The position numbers and the translations under genes were made by a program. The notes beneath the pieces were generated by a model that worked only from the letters and a program-made list of their open reading frames with translations, made no database searches and had not been told where the DNA came from. 64,000 nucleotides of DNA from Dryobates pubescens (taxonomy: Eukaryota; Chordata; Aves; Piciformes; Picidae): NCBI RefSeq assembly GCF_014839835.1, contig NC_071615.1:4464001-4528000 (forward strand), in the 5' to 3' direction. Positions 12,601 to 27,600 of this stretch are shown piece after piece. The stretch's first letter is position 1; the number at the start of each line of letters is the position of its first letter.

Positions 12601-15600
12601 GTCTACAGCTATTTGGAATGCAGAAATGCATTGATATTTAAATAGAACTTTGATCACCTCACCTGTTGTTGAGTTGTAAGGAGAAGCAATGACTTCTCTG
12701 CTTCATCTTGGAAAGCACTGAGTGTTGAGGAGATATCTTAAACTTAGGTGGGGAAAAAAATACACCCAAGTAAACAACCACCAAAACCATAGCGATGCCA
12801 ACCACCTGAACAGCAAAAGCAGGGAGAGAAACCCTTCCCCGAACAGCCAAAATTAAAAACCAACCCAAAACTCCTCAGAGCAGCCAGTGCAGGATTTGAT
12901 GTCTGCACTGAGAGAGCAGTGATGGTTTGTTTGGTTTTGGTTGTTGGTGCCTTTTTAAGGGGAAAAATAAAGTTTTAGAGCCTGGTTTTCAGCACCTAAT
13001 TTTATGATAGCATGTGTATTATTTTGTCATGTTCGGATAGCTTGTGTTTACAAGTGAATTGTGAGGAGGAAGGGAGACTTGCCCCATCTCTGAATTTAGC
13101 AAAGCTAAATAGGATTATTTTTCCTGTACCCAGTAAAACCTGGGGACTTCTCTTCCATGCAACGTAGCTCTGTGTATCAGTTAGCTTTGTTAAATAAACC
13201 AGACTGCTCCATTCTAAGTAAGAGTTGCACAAGTTTAAATGCCTTAAAACCCCCAAACCAGTCACAGAGTTGTCTCAATAAAAAAAAAAAAAAAGTAAAG
13301 CCTTTAATAGGAACAAAGTTTTCATTGCCTTTTTTTTTTAATGTGTGTGTGACTTCTGTTTCTCTTTTCTTGCTTTTTAGGGGATTTCAAGTTATGTAAG
13401 AAGTAAGAAAGGGGTGAAAAAAACAAAGCGAGGCAAAGAATCTGTTTGAAGTTGTAGTTGAAAACTGCGGCAGCTTTGAGAGAGGTTGATTTGGGCACTG
13501 AGGTCTGGAATTATGGAGGAATGTGTTTGACACAATAAGGGGGAAAGGCATTTCCATAATTCCTGAGACTTTTCATGAGAAGACAGAAAGGAAAGGGAAA
13601 TGCTGATGAATGACATTTACATTGCTGCTTTAGTATTCCTGGCCCAGGACTTTGTAGTGAAGCCCACATTTTTGCCAGGGAGAAATCTGAGATATCTGTG
13701 TACAGAAATAGTTTTGGTACTCCTTCAGTTTCCCATGAGCAGGATCACCTCTGCTCTGCGTGGTGGTGACCTGGGGTGGTGGGCAAGAAATCTTAGCTAT
13801 TTCTCCTAAAGGCTTTGTTTCCTTTCAGGCTCCTTTCTCTTCCTAGAAAGTTAACTACTAACGTAACAAATAATTCTACAGCACCTTCTGCTTAAGTATG
13901 TCTAATAAATGTAGCTGATTAGCACCCTGGTGTAATAAGGAGTTGTTAGTAGCAGTCATCTGTAAAATGGAGATAAGGCCTCCAAATTTGGTTGTCAGAA
14001 CTTAAGTAGGGAAGGGAGATCTATACTGTGATTTACTACCTCTGCTTCCAGCTCTCGCATTGCCCTTTCTGTACTGGATGTGCTTGCTCACATACTCAGG
14101 CACTTGAAATTCTTCTTTGGGTTTCATGAATGTGTCATTTTTAGAGGTTTTGATTGAGGAAACTAGTAATTGTGGAGGGCAGATCTGTCTGGTTGCATAA
14201 ATGGGGGTAATGAACGCTGGGCACGAACTAAGGCCTGAAATATGTGGTATAAAGTAGCACAGCTTTCTATGTCACTTGTTCTCGGGGCAAGTTTCTCAAC
14301 TGCTTTCAGTCCAAAGGCTACCTGACTTGTTACCAAAAAAAAACAAAAAGGGCAACCACCCAACGAATGTTTTGCAGTGTTTTCAGAGTTGTTTGCTTTT
14401 ATGACCAAAGCAAAAATGAGGCCATCCTCTGAATGCTTCTTTCAACTTTTTCTTGTCATCTTGTTAGCTTCTTGTTTGCATGTGTATGCATACACACACA
14501 CACATTCTTTTTAACTTCTCTATCAAATTGTTTGCAGTTCTGCCAGGCCCCTTCCTGGTATCTTATTGACAACAGATTGAGGAGCTGCTGGCGCAAGAGT
14601 CTAGCCAAAAAAAGCTGATTTTTATTTTGGCTGCTTCCCCGTGTTCCAGGGGACCATTCCGTAGCTCCTTTCTGTATTCACTTGCTGTTTTATGTACATA
14701 AACTTCACTAGATAATGATCTGCTGAAACCAAAGGGAATGTTTTCAAAATTAGCTGTTCTCCAGCAGCCAGTGCGTGATGGGGAGCATTAAGTGTTTTGT
14801 TACAATGCATGTAAATCCTTTTATGGGGTGAACACAGGAGCTCATACCAATGAGTTCCACTATTATCCACCATTCCTGGCCAGGGCCCTTGAGGCTGTTC
14901 CTGAATTGACTCTTTAGTAAGTAGAATGAAAAATGGGCTGAGGAATACCTTCAGTATATATTGCTCTGCAGGGTTAGAGTTAATGCTACCATAAGTGTTT
15001 CCTAAAGCAGATTAACAGCTGTTCCAAAGTCATCTTACTGTGTTCTCAGACCAGGGTTTGAGGGTGTAAATTCACTCTGGGTAGCTGTCTTCTTGATATG
15101 GAACATGCTGAGATTATTAATTAAACAGTAATTAGTCAAACTTGTTTGTATGGTTGTCTGATTTGTAGTATTTCACATATTTAGACAAGGCTGAGATCTA
15201 AAGAAGCTACAGAATATGTCAGGAAGAACCAGGTGTGTGAACTGCTGATAAAGAGAAGGTATTTCCTTATAGGTGAATTTTAGCAAGCAAATTCAGAGAA
15301 TGACTTGATGGAAAATGGCAAAGTATTACAAATGAGAAGAGCGACGTGACTGAGTTGTCAAAGAAATGCTGGGTCTGGTCTAGATCTTTCCACAGGGCTT
15401 TGCTCTGTAGTGGTCTCAGATCACTGTAATGATTCTGAGAAACCTTCTCAGCATCACTTTGGCCGCTCATGCTCCAGATTCCAGGACTTACAGATGAAAT
15501 GCTGAAGGATTCATGGTTCATCCTATAAGTATTTTCTCCCAGTACCTATATTTTGTCACCGGGAGTGTCACTAGTTTACTGGGCAGTGCTGATGCCCAGT

Positions 15601-18600
15601 TTAAGGAACTTGTGCTGTGAAAGCCCTGCTTTGTTGGTTGGCCAGCAGAAAGATAGAAAGCAGGCAGAGTGAATCAACAGGCAAGAGGAGTGTTGTATTA
15701 GAAGAGATTGGCATTGCTCTCAGGGAAGCAAGTGGGTTGCACTTTGGCTAGCCCCTCTGGGAGGCTAGCTTGCAATGACTGCCTCTGCAACTTGAGCCCG
15801 TTTGGTTTAGCATCACAGAGGACTGGAATTCTGTGTAAGCTTGTGTGAGTGTGTGTGTGTTTTGGAGGAGCAACAAAATTTCCTGTGTCATGCTGATGGG
15901 TCTTGAGCAATTAACCCCCAGAATTACAAGGGTGTGCATCCAGAGAACCGCTACTCTGGAGAGAGAGGCTGTTTTGTTCCCTATTTCTCTTTGTGTGTGT
16001 TTTTGACACTTGATTGTGTGGTTTGCTATACCTTGCTGCCTCGTGAGAGGTGGGCAAGGTTTTTCTGCACTGCATTCTGAATTTTCTTTCTTCCTCTCCT
16101 ACTCAGTTCAGCATTTATCTGAGAAGTGGCTATACAGATACCTTATCGTTTTATCCAGCAGCATCCCATGTCAAGATCTAATTAGCTTGCATAAAATTTC
16201 TGGCAGGTGGCTGGAACTTTTTTAGAAGCTGCTATGTAGGTGGGGTTAGTAGGTGATCTATTGGTCTGTTAAAGCAGAGGTGTTAAGACTTGCTTCTCTG
16301 AGTCACATTAGCAGGAATCCGAAGCCTGATGAGACATGCGGGATAAGGTCATTTGTCCTGGGTTTGGTTTCCTTAAGCAGTTTTAAGGAACAAAGAATGG
16401 AGTGTCTGTTCTGAAGCTGCCTCTCTGAGGTATTTGGAGATTACCTGTTCTCTCCATTTGTCAGGGCTTGGATCATGTGAAGGAACAGGTGGTAAATCTT
16501 TATCAGGAGGAGGTCAGAGCGGCAGGCAATCTTTTGATAAGAGACTACTCTGAATCTTTGCCCATTCTTTAATGTAGTGCCCACATTCTCAGCTGGCTGA
16601 GAATCAGCAAGGATCTCTCTGTCCAGCTTTATCCAGCAGTGGTTGAATTCACTGTCGAAAGCTGTTTGGTTTTTAGCTAGAAGCAGTGGAACAGGTCGCT
16701 TCGAAAGATTGCAGCAGAGCTTTTTTTGTTGTGATTGAGGAACTGTTGGGTTGGTAGCCCTTATTAGGCACTTGAATTTAAGCATATTGACATAGCAAAT
16801 TACTGTAACTCACACCCACTCCAGCAGACTGCCATGGAGTTCAGTACAATTATGTCAAATGGAATGTCTCCTTCCTTTGTGATGCCCTGTAAAATGACTG
16901 TATTAAATTTCTGCAGCTCAGTGAAATGACACGTTTTTCTTTCCTTCCATGAGTTGTTCTAGGCAGGATCCAAAAGTGCTGAGCTAGGATTTTGTTCATT
17001 TTGGCAGATCCTGCTGTGGTGGGAGCTGGACAGACAGGAAATGCAGGCCTCTCTGCTGATTCACAGAACAAATTTGGCCTGCGATTCTCCTTCTGCTTAG
17101 TAGAGATGGCTTTCTGACTCGGGATAATTGGTGGTGCTCCTGGGTGTTGTGAAGAGGGAGGTACCCATGTCTTGAACGTGTGTGAAGGAGCATAACCTCC
17201 AAGGGGAGTGGCTTGAGTGTTGCATCACTGTGGGAGTACTGAGAGAGGGAAGGGAATATTTTGAGGCTACATCTTTCACTTTATCTTATCAGCTCAACTG
17301 GACTGTTTTTTCCTTTTTGTCTTTTAGATTTGGCAAAGCCTCCAGTAAATGAACCGAGGGAACCGGAACAGTTTCTAATGCAGGCACCCCAGGGAAATCC
17401 ACTGCTGCTTTCCCACACCCTCCAAGAGCTATTGAGCAAGGATAGTGTGCAGGTGGAGCTTATACCTGAGAAGAAGGGCCTTTTTCTGAAACATGTGGAA
17501 TACGAGGTTTCCAGCAAGGTAATGAACAAGCTTTGGTCTGGCTGTGTCCCCTTAAGACCACCTGTGCAGCTGCTCTTCACAGGGTCTTGACTAATCCGAT
17601 GGATGTGTTGGGGGATGCTGGTTTTGGGTAGGTCAGGGCTGGCTTTTAATAGCAGAGTAGCACTATGCTTCCCTGACCTGGCCTTCTGCACTATGAAGCA
17701 TCTTGCAACTGAGCTTTGGTGGGTGTTTTGCTAGTTTCCTTGGCCGAAACCTGAGCTCTGTACAAAAGCAGATGTTAGACATTGAGAATTGAATATTCTC
17801 CTAGTGGACTGGTGTAGGTGACTTGGATGTTCCAGGCTACTTTGAGCCAGTGAAGAAGTTGTGTTGGCAGGGTTGAATTATAGAATGGAACTAAACTGTT
17901 TTAAGGTACTGCAAAGCCTTCTGCAGACTCCAAGCTGCTTTGAGTTTACTTGCCTCAATCTGGAGCTGTAGCTTCCTGTCTTAATTTAAGAGAGGATTGA
18001 AGATCATGTATCCTTTCCTATTTCTAGAGCAGCCAGGGAAATAGCTTTTCAGGAGCTTCTGTGTGCTCTTTCAAGGAGGAAATCTGTCTTCAAAGCAGAC
18101 CTGAGCAATTTACATCTCCCAGGCCACCAAAGTGTTAGTTACTGAGTAGCACTCCAGCTGTTGTAGTCACCGTCGTACGCATTCAGAGACACATTTGGGT
18201 CACTTGTCTTAGTGATGTTTGGGGCTTTAGGTGTTTTTGATTGATGTCCATAAGTTTGTCAGAGACTGCCAAGAGGGTGGAAGGGCAGCCACAGTGAATG
18301 CTTCTGTGAGCTTTCTAGGACTCCTTGATTATTCTTGCCCATGATTGTGGGGCACAGGGCTCAGTGACCTTGGTGGTCTCTCTAGGTTTTGAATTTGGGA
18401 ACTCATTACCAGGTCTTTTCAGTTGGCTGTCACCTCCTATGGCTGTAGCTGTAGCCTCAAAAAGCAGCATAGCTTGGCTTGAGCTTCACTTGAGAACTGC
18501 AACGTGAATCGACATCAGGTTGCAAAGCAGACAGAAGGAGGCCCTAGGGGTTGTGTCCATCGTGCTCCAGTTACGTGCCTCATTGCTTTAGTTTTGAACA

Positions 18601-21600
18601 TAGTGCCCCAATAAGTGGTGGGCAATGTGCAATGCAGATGCAGGGAGAGTGAGTACAGTGTTATGCAGGCTTGTTTGCTGCTCCAGTAGTGGAATTTGTA
18701 GGAATTGTGTGTGTGTGTGGGAGGAGGGTTGTGAGTTTCTTACTTATTGATTATTTTAAAAGGTTTTCTGCCTCCTAAGTGTCTCATTCTGGATGCTTCC
18801 TAACTCCTTTGGAATGAAAACCTAGTTCTTTTGGCCCCTTCTACGTATTGATCCGAGAAATGCAGACTGAAGGGCTAAGGTTTTAAAGGAACTTTCAATC
18901 TTTGTTTATAGATCTAACATCAGTAAGTGGCCTCTCTCTTGTGAAGTTCACTTAAAGCATCAGTCATTTGGGCTAATACTTAACATGATCTAAGACTATT
19001 TTGCCATCTCTGGATTTGAAAGTGATTTAGAGAGAGTTCCTAAGAGCAAGAGCTGAGGGACTTGTAGTTACTTTCAAGAAAAGAGCTCTCCAGAGCACTT
19101 TAGGAGTGTCAGCACAATTTCTAGATGTTCTGTCTAGTTTGGAAGACAGTTTGAAGGTGTATTGGAATGGGACCACAGCACATTTAGGGATAGTTGTAAT
19201 TTCATGGGAAACCCTCTCCTCTTCCTTTTGTAGTCTGTGTCATCCTGTGTGTGAATGAAATCTGACTTACCAATTCCAGTTTTGAACTGAAAATCTTATT
19301 CTCAGTGTAGCAAGTGGTGGGTTGATCCTGGCTGGATGCCAGATGCCCACCAAAGATGCTCTGTCACTCCCCCACCTCAGTGGGACAAGGGAGAGAAAAT
19401 ACAGTGAAAGGCTTGTGGGTTGAGGTAAAGACAGGGAGAGATCACTCACCAATAACCATCATGGGCAAAACAGACTTGGGGAAATTAGTTTAATTCAGAG
19501 TAGGGTTACAAGAAATAAAGCCAAATCTTAAACACACCTTCCCAACTCAAATTTGCTCCCAATTTTTCTCTCCCTCCTCCCCAACAGCAGTGCAAAGGCA
19601 CAAGGAATGGGGATTGTGGTCAGTTCATTACACCTATCTCTGACACTCCCTCTTCTCAGGGAAGGACTCCTTGCACTCTTCCCCTGTTCCAGCATGGCAT
19701 CTCTCCCACAGGAGGCAGTTCTTCACAAACCTCTCAAACTTGAGTCCTTCTCATGGGCTGCAGTTCTTCATGAACTGCTCCAACACGTGTCCCTTCCACA
19801 AGGTGCAGTCCTTCAGGAACAAACTGCTCCAGGGTTTCCCCATGGGGTTACAAGTCTTGACAGCAAACCTGCTCCAGCATGGGCTCCTGTGACTGCTGGA
19901 GTGACAGGTCCTGCCAGGATCTGGCACAGGCTTCCCATGAGGTCACAGCCTCCTTCAGGCTTGTACTTGCTCTTGTGTGGGGTCCTCCATCCTCCATGGG
20001 CTGCAGGGCAGCATTCTGCCTCACTGTGGTCTTCACTGTTGGCTGCAAGGGAATCTCTGCGGTGGCAGCTGGAGCACTTCCTCCTTCGCTTACCTGGGTG
20101 TCTGTAGGGCTGTCTCTCTCATATATTCTCATTTCCTTCTCTTACTGAACTTCTTACCCTTCTTAAATGTGTTACCAGAGAGACTGCCAGCAGCAGGTCC
20201 ATCTTGGAGCTCACTGGCATTGGCTTTATCAGACATAGGGGAAGCTTCTAGCAGCTTCTCACATAAGCCACCCTTGCCACCCATGCAATACCAAAACCTT
20301 TCCACACAAACCCAAGACACTGTAGTTAGAAGAATGCCATCTCTTGTCACAGTTGAAAGGTGACTGCCTTTGGAGTCTTCTCCCTCCTTCCAACCACAAT
20401 GCCTCTTAAGAGAAGAAATACATTGTTTTGGCAGCCTCTGGGTAGGATTTCTGTTTTGTTTGCTGATTGTCCTGCCTGTGTATTGATTTCTTCTCCCCCT
20501 TCCCTTACCTGCAGCGGTTCAGATGCTCAGTCTACAGGCGCTACAATGATTTTGTGGTGTTCCATGAGATGCTGCTTCAGAAGTTCCCATATCGAATGGT
20601 GCCAGCACTTCCACCAAAGAGGATGCTGGGAGGTAAACCTGGGTCACCTTTTGACTGGAGGGGCTGTGGTGCAAGCATGATTAAGGGCACACTGTGGAAA
20701 ACAATCTTCTGCTTGGCTCAGAAGACAGCTTTGCTGCTCTAAGGTTCAGAGGTATGAATTGTTGCCAGCCCAGAAATTCCCTGTAGGTAAAATATGAATG
20801 TGAAATTTCATTGGGGTTCCTTTGTGTGGAAGTTCAATGTCTGCTGACTTTTTGGGTAAGATTTGTCATTCTGTGCAAGAGCATGGCAGAGTTGTAGGTG
20901 TTGGGGTTTAGGAAACTAGGTTGTGATGGTGATCAGTGCTGCAGTGCTAAGGGCGTGGAGTCGGTACCATGCTGTTGAAAAGCTGTGGGATGTACTCTGG
21001 TGTCTGGTGAAGTGTCCAGAGTTGAAAAGGTTTGTGGAAATCCCATTGCTTTTCTATAGTGGGAGAAAAAGAAAGATCTGTATTGAAAGGTTTAAAACTG
21101 CAGAGGAGCTGGTTGTGTGCAACCAGCAAAGTGGCCTCTCCAGTGGGAGCAGGCTTGAATCCATTGAGTTACTGCGGGGCCCTGACTTCACACACTCAGC
21201 TGAAAAGTGAACACTGATGTGAACAGGTTCAGCACTGCCTGTTACAGTATTGGCTTTCACAAAAAGCCTTATGATGCAGGCAATGGTAATTGCACCTTCT
21301 CAGTTTATGTACAAAAAGGTGTTTTTCTGACAGATAAACCAACTGCCTTAAAAGTAGCTATCACCCCTGGTTTTGGTCTCCTGTTCTAAAAAGGAGCCTA
21401 TTGATCTGCTCAGGATAGCTCCTCACAGGCTGCAGTCAGTGTGTCAGTTTGTTCAAGTGTATTTTAGTTGTTAGAATAGAAAGCAATGCAGTACCCCAAG
21501 ACTGAAGGCATATCAAAGCTCCTTCAGGTATATTTTTTTTTCTCACTAATTTGAAATATTTGCACTGTTTTTAAACTTTGGTTAGTTTGTGTGTTGTATA

Positions 21601-24600
21601 GCTGTGTAAAATCCTGTCTTGTTTTATACTGCATCTGTGAGAGAAGAAGCTCTTCACTGCCTGTCTCCTTGCCCATGCTGCTAAGCTTACCTTGTTTCAA
21701 TAAATAATTGATTTCAGTCAAGGAGTCAATGTATTGCTACAGTGAAGAGGGATTGGTAAACAGTGAGCAAAGCAGGGAGCAGAGTGAAGTGGAGCAAAGG
21801 AAAATAATAGTGCTGAAAAGCTTCAGTGGTCACATGTCCTTAGGATGGAATGCAAACTGTGAATACCTTTCTTTTGGGGTTGTGAAACCCTGTCTGTTAA
21901 ATTTGACCTGATTTAAGTGTTCTCAGCCAGAACTGACAAAATTTCCAATTCATCCAACACCTGTAAGCAAAGTCATCTTCTCTGACCTCAGTGGAGGGAG
22001 GATGCTTGAAAGAAGTTACCAATGTATATCATTTGTCAGTCACTGTTGCTTCCTTGCATCACCACCCTGGTGGTGCTCCTGTGCATTCCCCAGGGCATTT
22101 CTTCCCACAGTTATCACAGAATCACAGAAACATTCAGGTTGGAAAAGACCCTCAGGATCACCAAGTCCAACCAACAACCCTACTCTACAAGGTTCACCCC
22201 GAAACCATATCCCCAAGCACCACATCCCAACCACCTTTAAACACATCCAGGGTTGGTGATGCAACCACCTGTCTGGGCAGCCCATTCCAGTGCCTGACCA
22301 CTGCCATGGTCAGTCTAAACCTACCCAGTGGCAGCTTGAGGCCATTCCCTCTTGTTCTATCACTAATTACCTGTGAGAAAACACCAGCACCAACCTCTCC
22401 ACAACCTCCTTTCAGGTAGTTGTAGACAGCAATGAGGTCTCCCCTCAGCCTCCTCTTTTTCAAGCTAAACAGCCCCAGCTCCTTCAGTTGTTCTTCACAA
22501 CATTTATTCTCCAGGCCCATATTATCATATGTTTAGGAAAAAATCTGACAGGATGAGTTCCCAGACTGTGCCAGGAGTACAGTCCTAATGCAGCCCAAAA
22601 ATGTGTTGAGACAGACAGTGGTGATTGTCTTTAGTCCAGTGACTGCATGTAGAAAAGCTGCCTGAGTGGTCTGCAAACAGGAAGAAGGAAATGGAACGGG
22701 CAGTTCTTGTTTCTGAGCAGGTTAATGGGCTGACAAATGGAATGGCAGGACACAGGGTTTGATGGATTAGTGTAGGTGTGTGACCCTTGCAATATCTTCA
22801 GTCCCAGAGGTGGACGGACAAAGCTACATGCTTTTTGTGCTCCGTATGCTTCTCTTCTCAGTTACTCTTTTATTTTCACAACGGCCTACTTTGTCTGATG
22901 AGGAAATAATCATCTGCTCTGCTCATTTTGGAAGACAGCAGCAAACTGAGGAAGTGTGTAGATGATGCCAGAAATCTCCATGTAGGCTAAAAAGTGAACA
23001 AAGCAAAGGCAAGATCTGCAACCTTAATGACAGAAAAATCACTTGATGGGGGATACTGCACTGAGGATCATGATAAAGAGTCCTTGCAGGCAGCAAACTC
23101 CCAACTTAAAACTGAGGCTGGAAGAGTAATACCCTATCATGATCTGGCTGTTGTCATGGGGAAGAGATTTCTTTGCTTTTCCTCTGTGTTGCTTTCTTTT
23201 CCTTCAGCCTTACTGTAGTTTCATTTGTCATCTTTCCTGAAAAACTCCAGGGACTTTGATTTACTGCCTTACAGCAGTAAGATAGAAAGTATTCCTGTCT
23301 CAGGAAGATGAACAGAACTTTCTCAGGTTGACAAGGATCTGCCCAGCAATCTGCAAATCACTTCCTGACATCTTGCATGAGAAAGATGGGTACTTATCTT
23401 GAACAGGCAGCTTAAACCCTTTTATTGTCACTCTAGCCCTGAAGTGCTTAAAAGTGTGGAGGAGGAACAGATGAGGGTGCAGGAGACTGAAGCTACGACT
23501 TCAGAATAGTGAGCAAAAACTCCATAGCTATTTGTGGGATGATCACTTTGCAAGTGGCAGTGATCCTTGCGGTGGCAAACAACAGAGTGTTGTGCTGCGA
23601 TTCCAAGTCCCAAACGCGGTGAGGTCCCCTCTGGGTTCCAGCTGCAGAACGGATGCCAAGGAATAAGAATCTTTGTATGCCCACAGTTTGCAGGCCAAGG
23701 CTTCAGGTCTTAGATTTGGTTGTTTATCCTGCTTACCTAACCCACCCTGTGGAATTAACCACAGAGATAATTATGCTGGAGTTCAATAAGATGTAAGGAG
23801 CCTCTTCGATGGATTTTTATTTTGGTGGTCAAGCCAAAAGATCTGTTTTAGGGAGCTGACATGCTATAAGTAACCATTCTGTGGTTTTGAGTACTGAAGC
23901 AAAGGTTTTAAGTACAAGGCTCTTCTTTCTCAGCAGCCCTTGTGTGTGAATTGAAATTGAATGTTTCTTCCTGTAGCTGATCGAGAATTCATAGAATCCA
24001 GGAGGAGGGCACTGAAGCGCTTTATAAACCTGGTGGCTCGACATCCCCCCTTCTCAGAAGATGTACTCTTGAAACTCTTTCTGTCCTTCAGTGGCTCAGT
24101 GAGTACTTGTTAGCAATAGTTTGAGTCTGCCTTCTTCACTGGGCACAGAGTTCAGAGCTGCTTTTCACCTGCATGTTGTTGCTTCCCACGGTGAGGAGAA
24201 TTTTCTCTCAGTACATATTTCTACAGCTGGAAAGCAGAAGGTAATTTCACTCAGTGTCAGGAGTGTGGTGTTTTGAAAGTGATGACTGTTCCTAGGGGAA
24301 TGCATGTTATACTTTTCCTTAAATCAAGCCTAAGCTGGGTAATGCTGTAGTTGCTAAGTTGTGCCTTACCGTCGCTTTACGAGACCCGTGTGAACTTCCT
24401 GTGTGTTACGTTGTTCTTTCATGCTCATTTGTTTCTGGATCTTCTCCAGGATGTACAGAATAAGCTAAGGGAGTTGGTCCAGGGAGTAGGAGATGAATTT
24501 ATGACCTGCAGATTAGCTACCCAGGCCAAGGTATGTATACACATTTCTTGCAACATTTCACTCAGGTTTGAATGGCTCTTTCCTCCGGGTGGATCAGTTT

Positions 24601-27600
24601 ACAGCATTTATTGAGTGATGGAGATCTCAGGTAGGAGAGTTGTTTCCAGAAGTGTGAAGGATCTTTAAGCTTGTATTTTTATCAAAAAGATCAGCTAACT
24701 GCTTGACTCTTAAGGGCCTGGTATTTCCAGCCAAATGCTGCTTCATGAGTGTAACAAAGATTAAACAAAGAATCCTGCTCAGAACGTGTTTCTCAGAGTT
24801 TGTTGTACTTGCATAAGAAGCAAATGCACATACTGCACAATTTAAAAGCTAGTATCTAGATTGATGGCTTCCCCATATGTTCATGCCCTCATTCTGTCAT
24901 CTTCTCCCTGTGGGAGAGTAATTTGGACTGTTCTAAAGGAGCTAGTTGCGAGTTCTCCATATCTGTTTATCCCAGTGATTAGTGCTATGGCAAGTTTTAA
25001 ATACACATTCACTCTGTTCATTGAGCAATTTTCAAGCGAGTTGTTGCACAGGTTCCTGCAATGCCAGCAAAAGGTTTTGCAACTAGAGCTTAATTCAGGC
25101 TTTTACCAGCAGTACAGAAGTCAGAAAAAGCTAAACATTCAGTGCATGCTTGACTTTGCCAGGCTGACAGTTAGTCATAGCACCAGATCACAACCTGTGA
25201 GCTTGAAACCTTGTTTTAAATCCATAGCAGATTTTGCTGATTTTGTCTACCATCCAGTATTTGAAGCTATTTCTTCCTCTGGAAAGAGAGGTCTTTGTAT
25301 GATATCTGACTTGGACACCTAAATTGTGAAGCTGATCTCTTCTGGGTTGTTACAGCATGGCGTGGGAGAGTGAGCACAGGAGGGAAGCCAGTTTCTCTCT
25401 GTGCCCACAGTTATTGCATGTGAATGTGCCTCTGATTTGTCCACTAGAAATCTCTTTTGCCCTTCTTCAGGACTTCCTTCCAGCTGACATACAGGCCCAG
25501 TTTGCTGCCAGCAGGGAGCTCATCAGGAATATTTATAATAGCTTTTATAAGCTCCGGGACCGTGCAGAGAGGATAGCTTCTCGAGCCATTGATAATGCCT
25601 CAGATCTTCTCATATTTGGAAAGGAGCTAAGGTAGGCTGGGGGCAAGAGGATTTGCTAATGTCAGTGTTCATACCATGGGGATTTTTTCTTCAGAACACA
25701 AAAGTGTTGTAAGGTTTATCTGTGAGTGGTCTGGTAGGAATGAGTTTTTTCAGAGCATGCTAAGGGTCATCATAATTTTTTTTTCCTGCTATAAAAGAAG
25801 GAAATGTCAACCTTCCACTAAGGCTGCATTCCTTAGAGCAAGTTGAAATACAGATACCTTGACATTCAGGTGCTGGTTGCAGTGCCTCTTCCCCCAGGAT
25901 TTACACAGCTCTGAGTTTGTGATTGTGCTGTAGTAGCTCAGCACTGCCACCTGTTTAGGCAGGTTTGAAACTCTGAACTGCTCTCTGCAAAAGAAGTGGA
26001 ATTTGTCTCCTAGATGTGAACACTACTTATCTCCTTCTAGTGCTCTGGGCTCCGACACTACACCGCTTCCTTCCTGGGCTGCTTTGAATAACAGCACATG
26101 GGGGACTCTGAAACAAGCCCTGAAGGGTCTGTCTGTTGAATTTGCACTTCTGGCAGATAAGGCTGTGCAGCAGGTGAGTTCTTTTCTTTTTGCAAAATGA
26201 AGGAGCTGCATTGCTGCCTTCCGTTTCGTCTTGAGTCATGAGCTCTGTGGACATAGGCACTTAGAATTAAGAGGGAGATTGCAGTCCAAACTCACACCTT
26301 CAACCACCAGCCTGCTTGTTCAATCTTGACTGAAAAAATTGGGCTGTGTTTAAATGGAAGGGGAATAAAAAAATAAAAAGGAAGGAAAAGCTTACTTTAT
26401 TTTTTTAATCTCAGATGGTAATTGGACAAGTTGTACCACTACACTGAGCTGTCCAAAAGTGCTGTGTTCTATCTTGCTCATCTGCAGAGAATCCAGAAGG
26501 ACTTATTGCTGAACCAAATTCTGACATTTGTGTACTTAAACTTTACATGAGAGTCATTCAGGCAGAAGCCTCATATTCCTGTGTAAGTGTGCAGTGTGAT
26601 AATGACTGTTAGAATAATGAGAGAACATGACAGTCTGGGGAGGAAGAGTAGTAGTTTGTCTTCACTTCTCTTCCTCTCTCTGTGTTAAAATACTCAGCAT
26701 GCTTTTGTAGATCAGTCAGACCAGGTCTTTCTCTCCAGAGTTGATGCTCCTGAGAGCTTTATTGGTACCTGAAGAGAAGACAGTAGTTAGTAAAATAACA
26801 ACAAAGAAGCAGTGAAATTTGGCTTGGTTGTCTCATCTCTGCCTTCTGATGCATGAACTGTTAGGGAGAACATGGAGGTGTTTACAGCCTTAATGGATTA
26901 GTTGTCTTGTAAAAGGGAAGGTGAAAGATTGGAAGGACCTGCAAGAGCAAGAAGTTCCAGGCAGGGTGAGCTGAAAGGGCTGACGTGCAGGACTGTGAAA
27001 CTAAGTCCCCTTGTCATAATAGGCAGTCAGTTGGAAAAGCTGTTCCTGTTCCAGTCAGATCTTCGTCCTGCATACTGAAGACTAAACACTCCAGTGCCAT
27101 CTGAAAGACTTTTGATGGGGTTGTACAAGTGCTGATGTGCCCTGGAGAATACAGGCAGGCATGGTGTAAGGATGTGAAGAACAGCGATGTCTGTTCTTGC
27201 CAGGCTTACACAAAATGTGTTTTTTTCCCCTTGTTTTCTAGGGTAAACAGGAAGAGAATTATGTGGTGGAGAAGTTGAACCTTTTCCTGGATTTACTCCA
27301 GTCCTATAAAGTGAGCTCTGCTGTTCTTCTGCCAGTGAGAAAGTTATTTAGAGCAAGCTTGTGCCCTTCGTAGGGTGTAACGCAAAGTGGATGGAAAACT
27401 GTCTGGGAGGCCAGTTCAGAGGCCAACTGGGCATCTGGTAGAGGGAGGGGAGTGGCTGTTGGCCATAGCTAGCTCTGTAGCCATGCTGATCAGCTCATCT
27501 TGTGATGAGGACTTGGCAAATTACAAACCCTGCAAAGAAGCTAAAAATATGACTGCTTGAACTATATGGATCAGCTAACTTTTGGCTGCTGTTGAGTCAA

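Noticed and set aside
19553-20107. 184-codon plus-strand frame
   Set aside because: Lies wholly within the solo LTR and is antisense to it; not a gene.
24861-25322. 153-codon frame in SNX8 intron 5
   Set aside because: No recognisable family, and it lies between well-defined SNX8 exons; probably chance.
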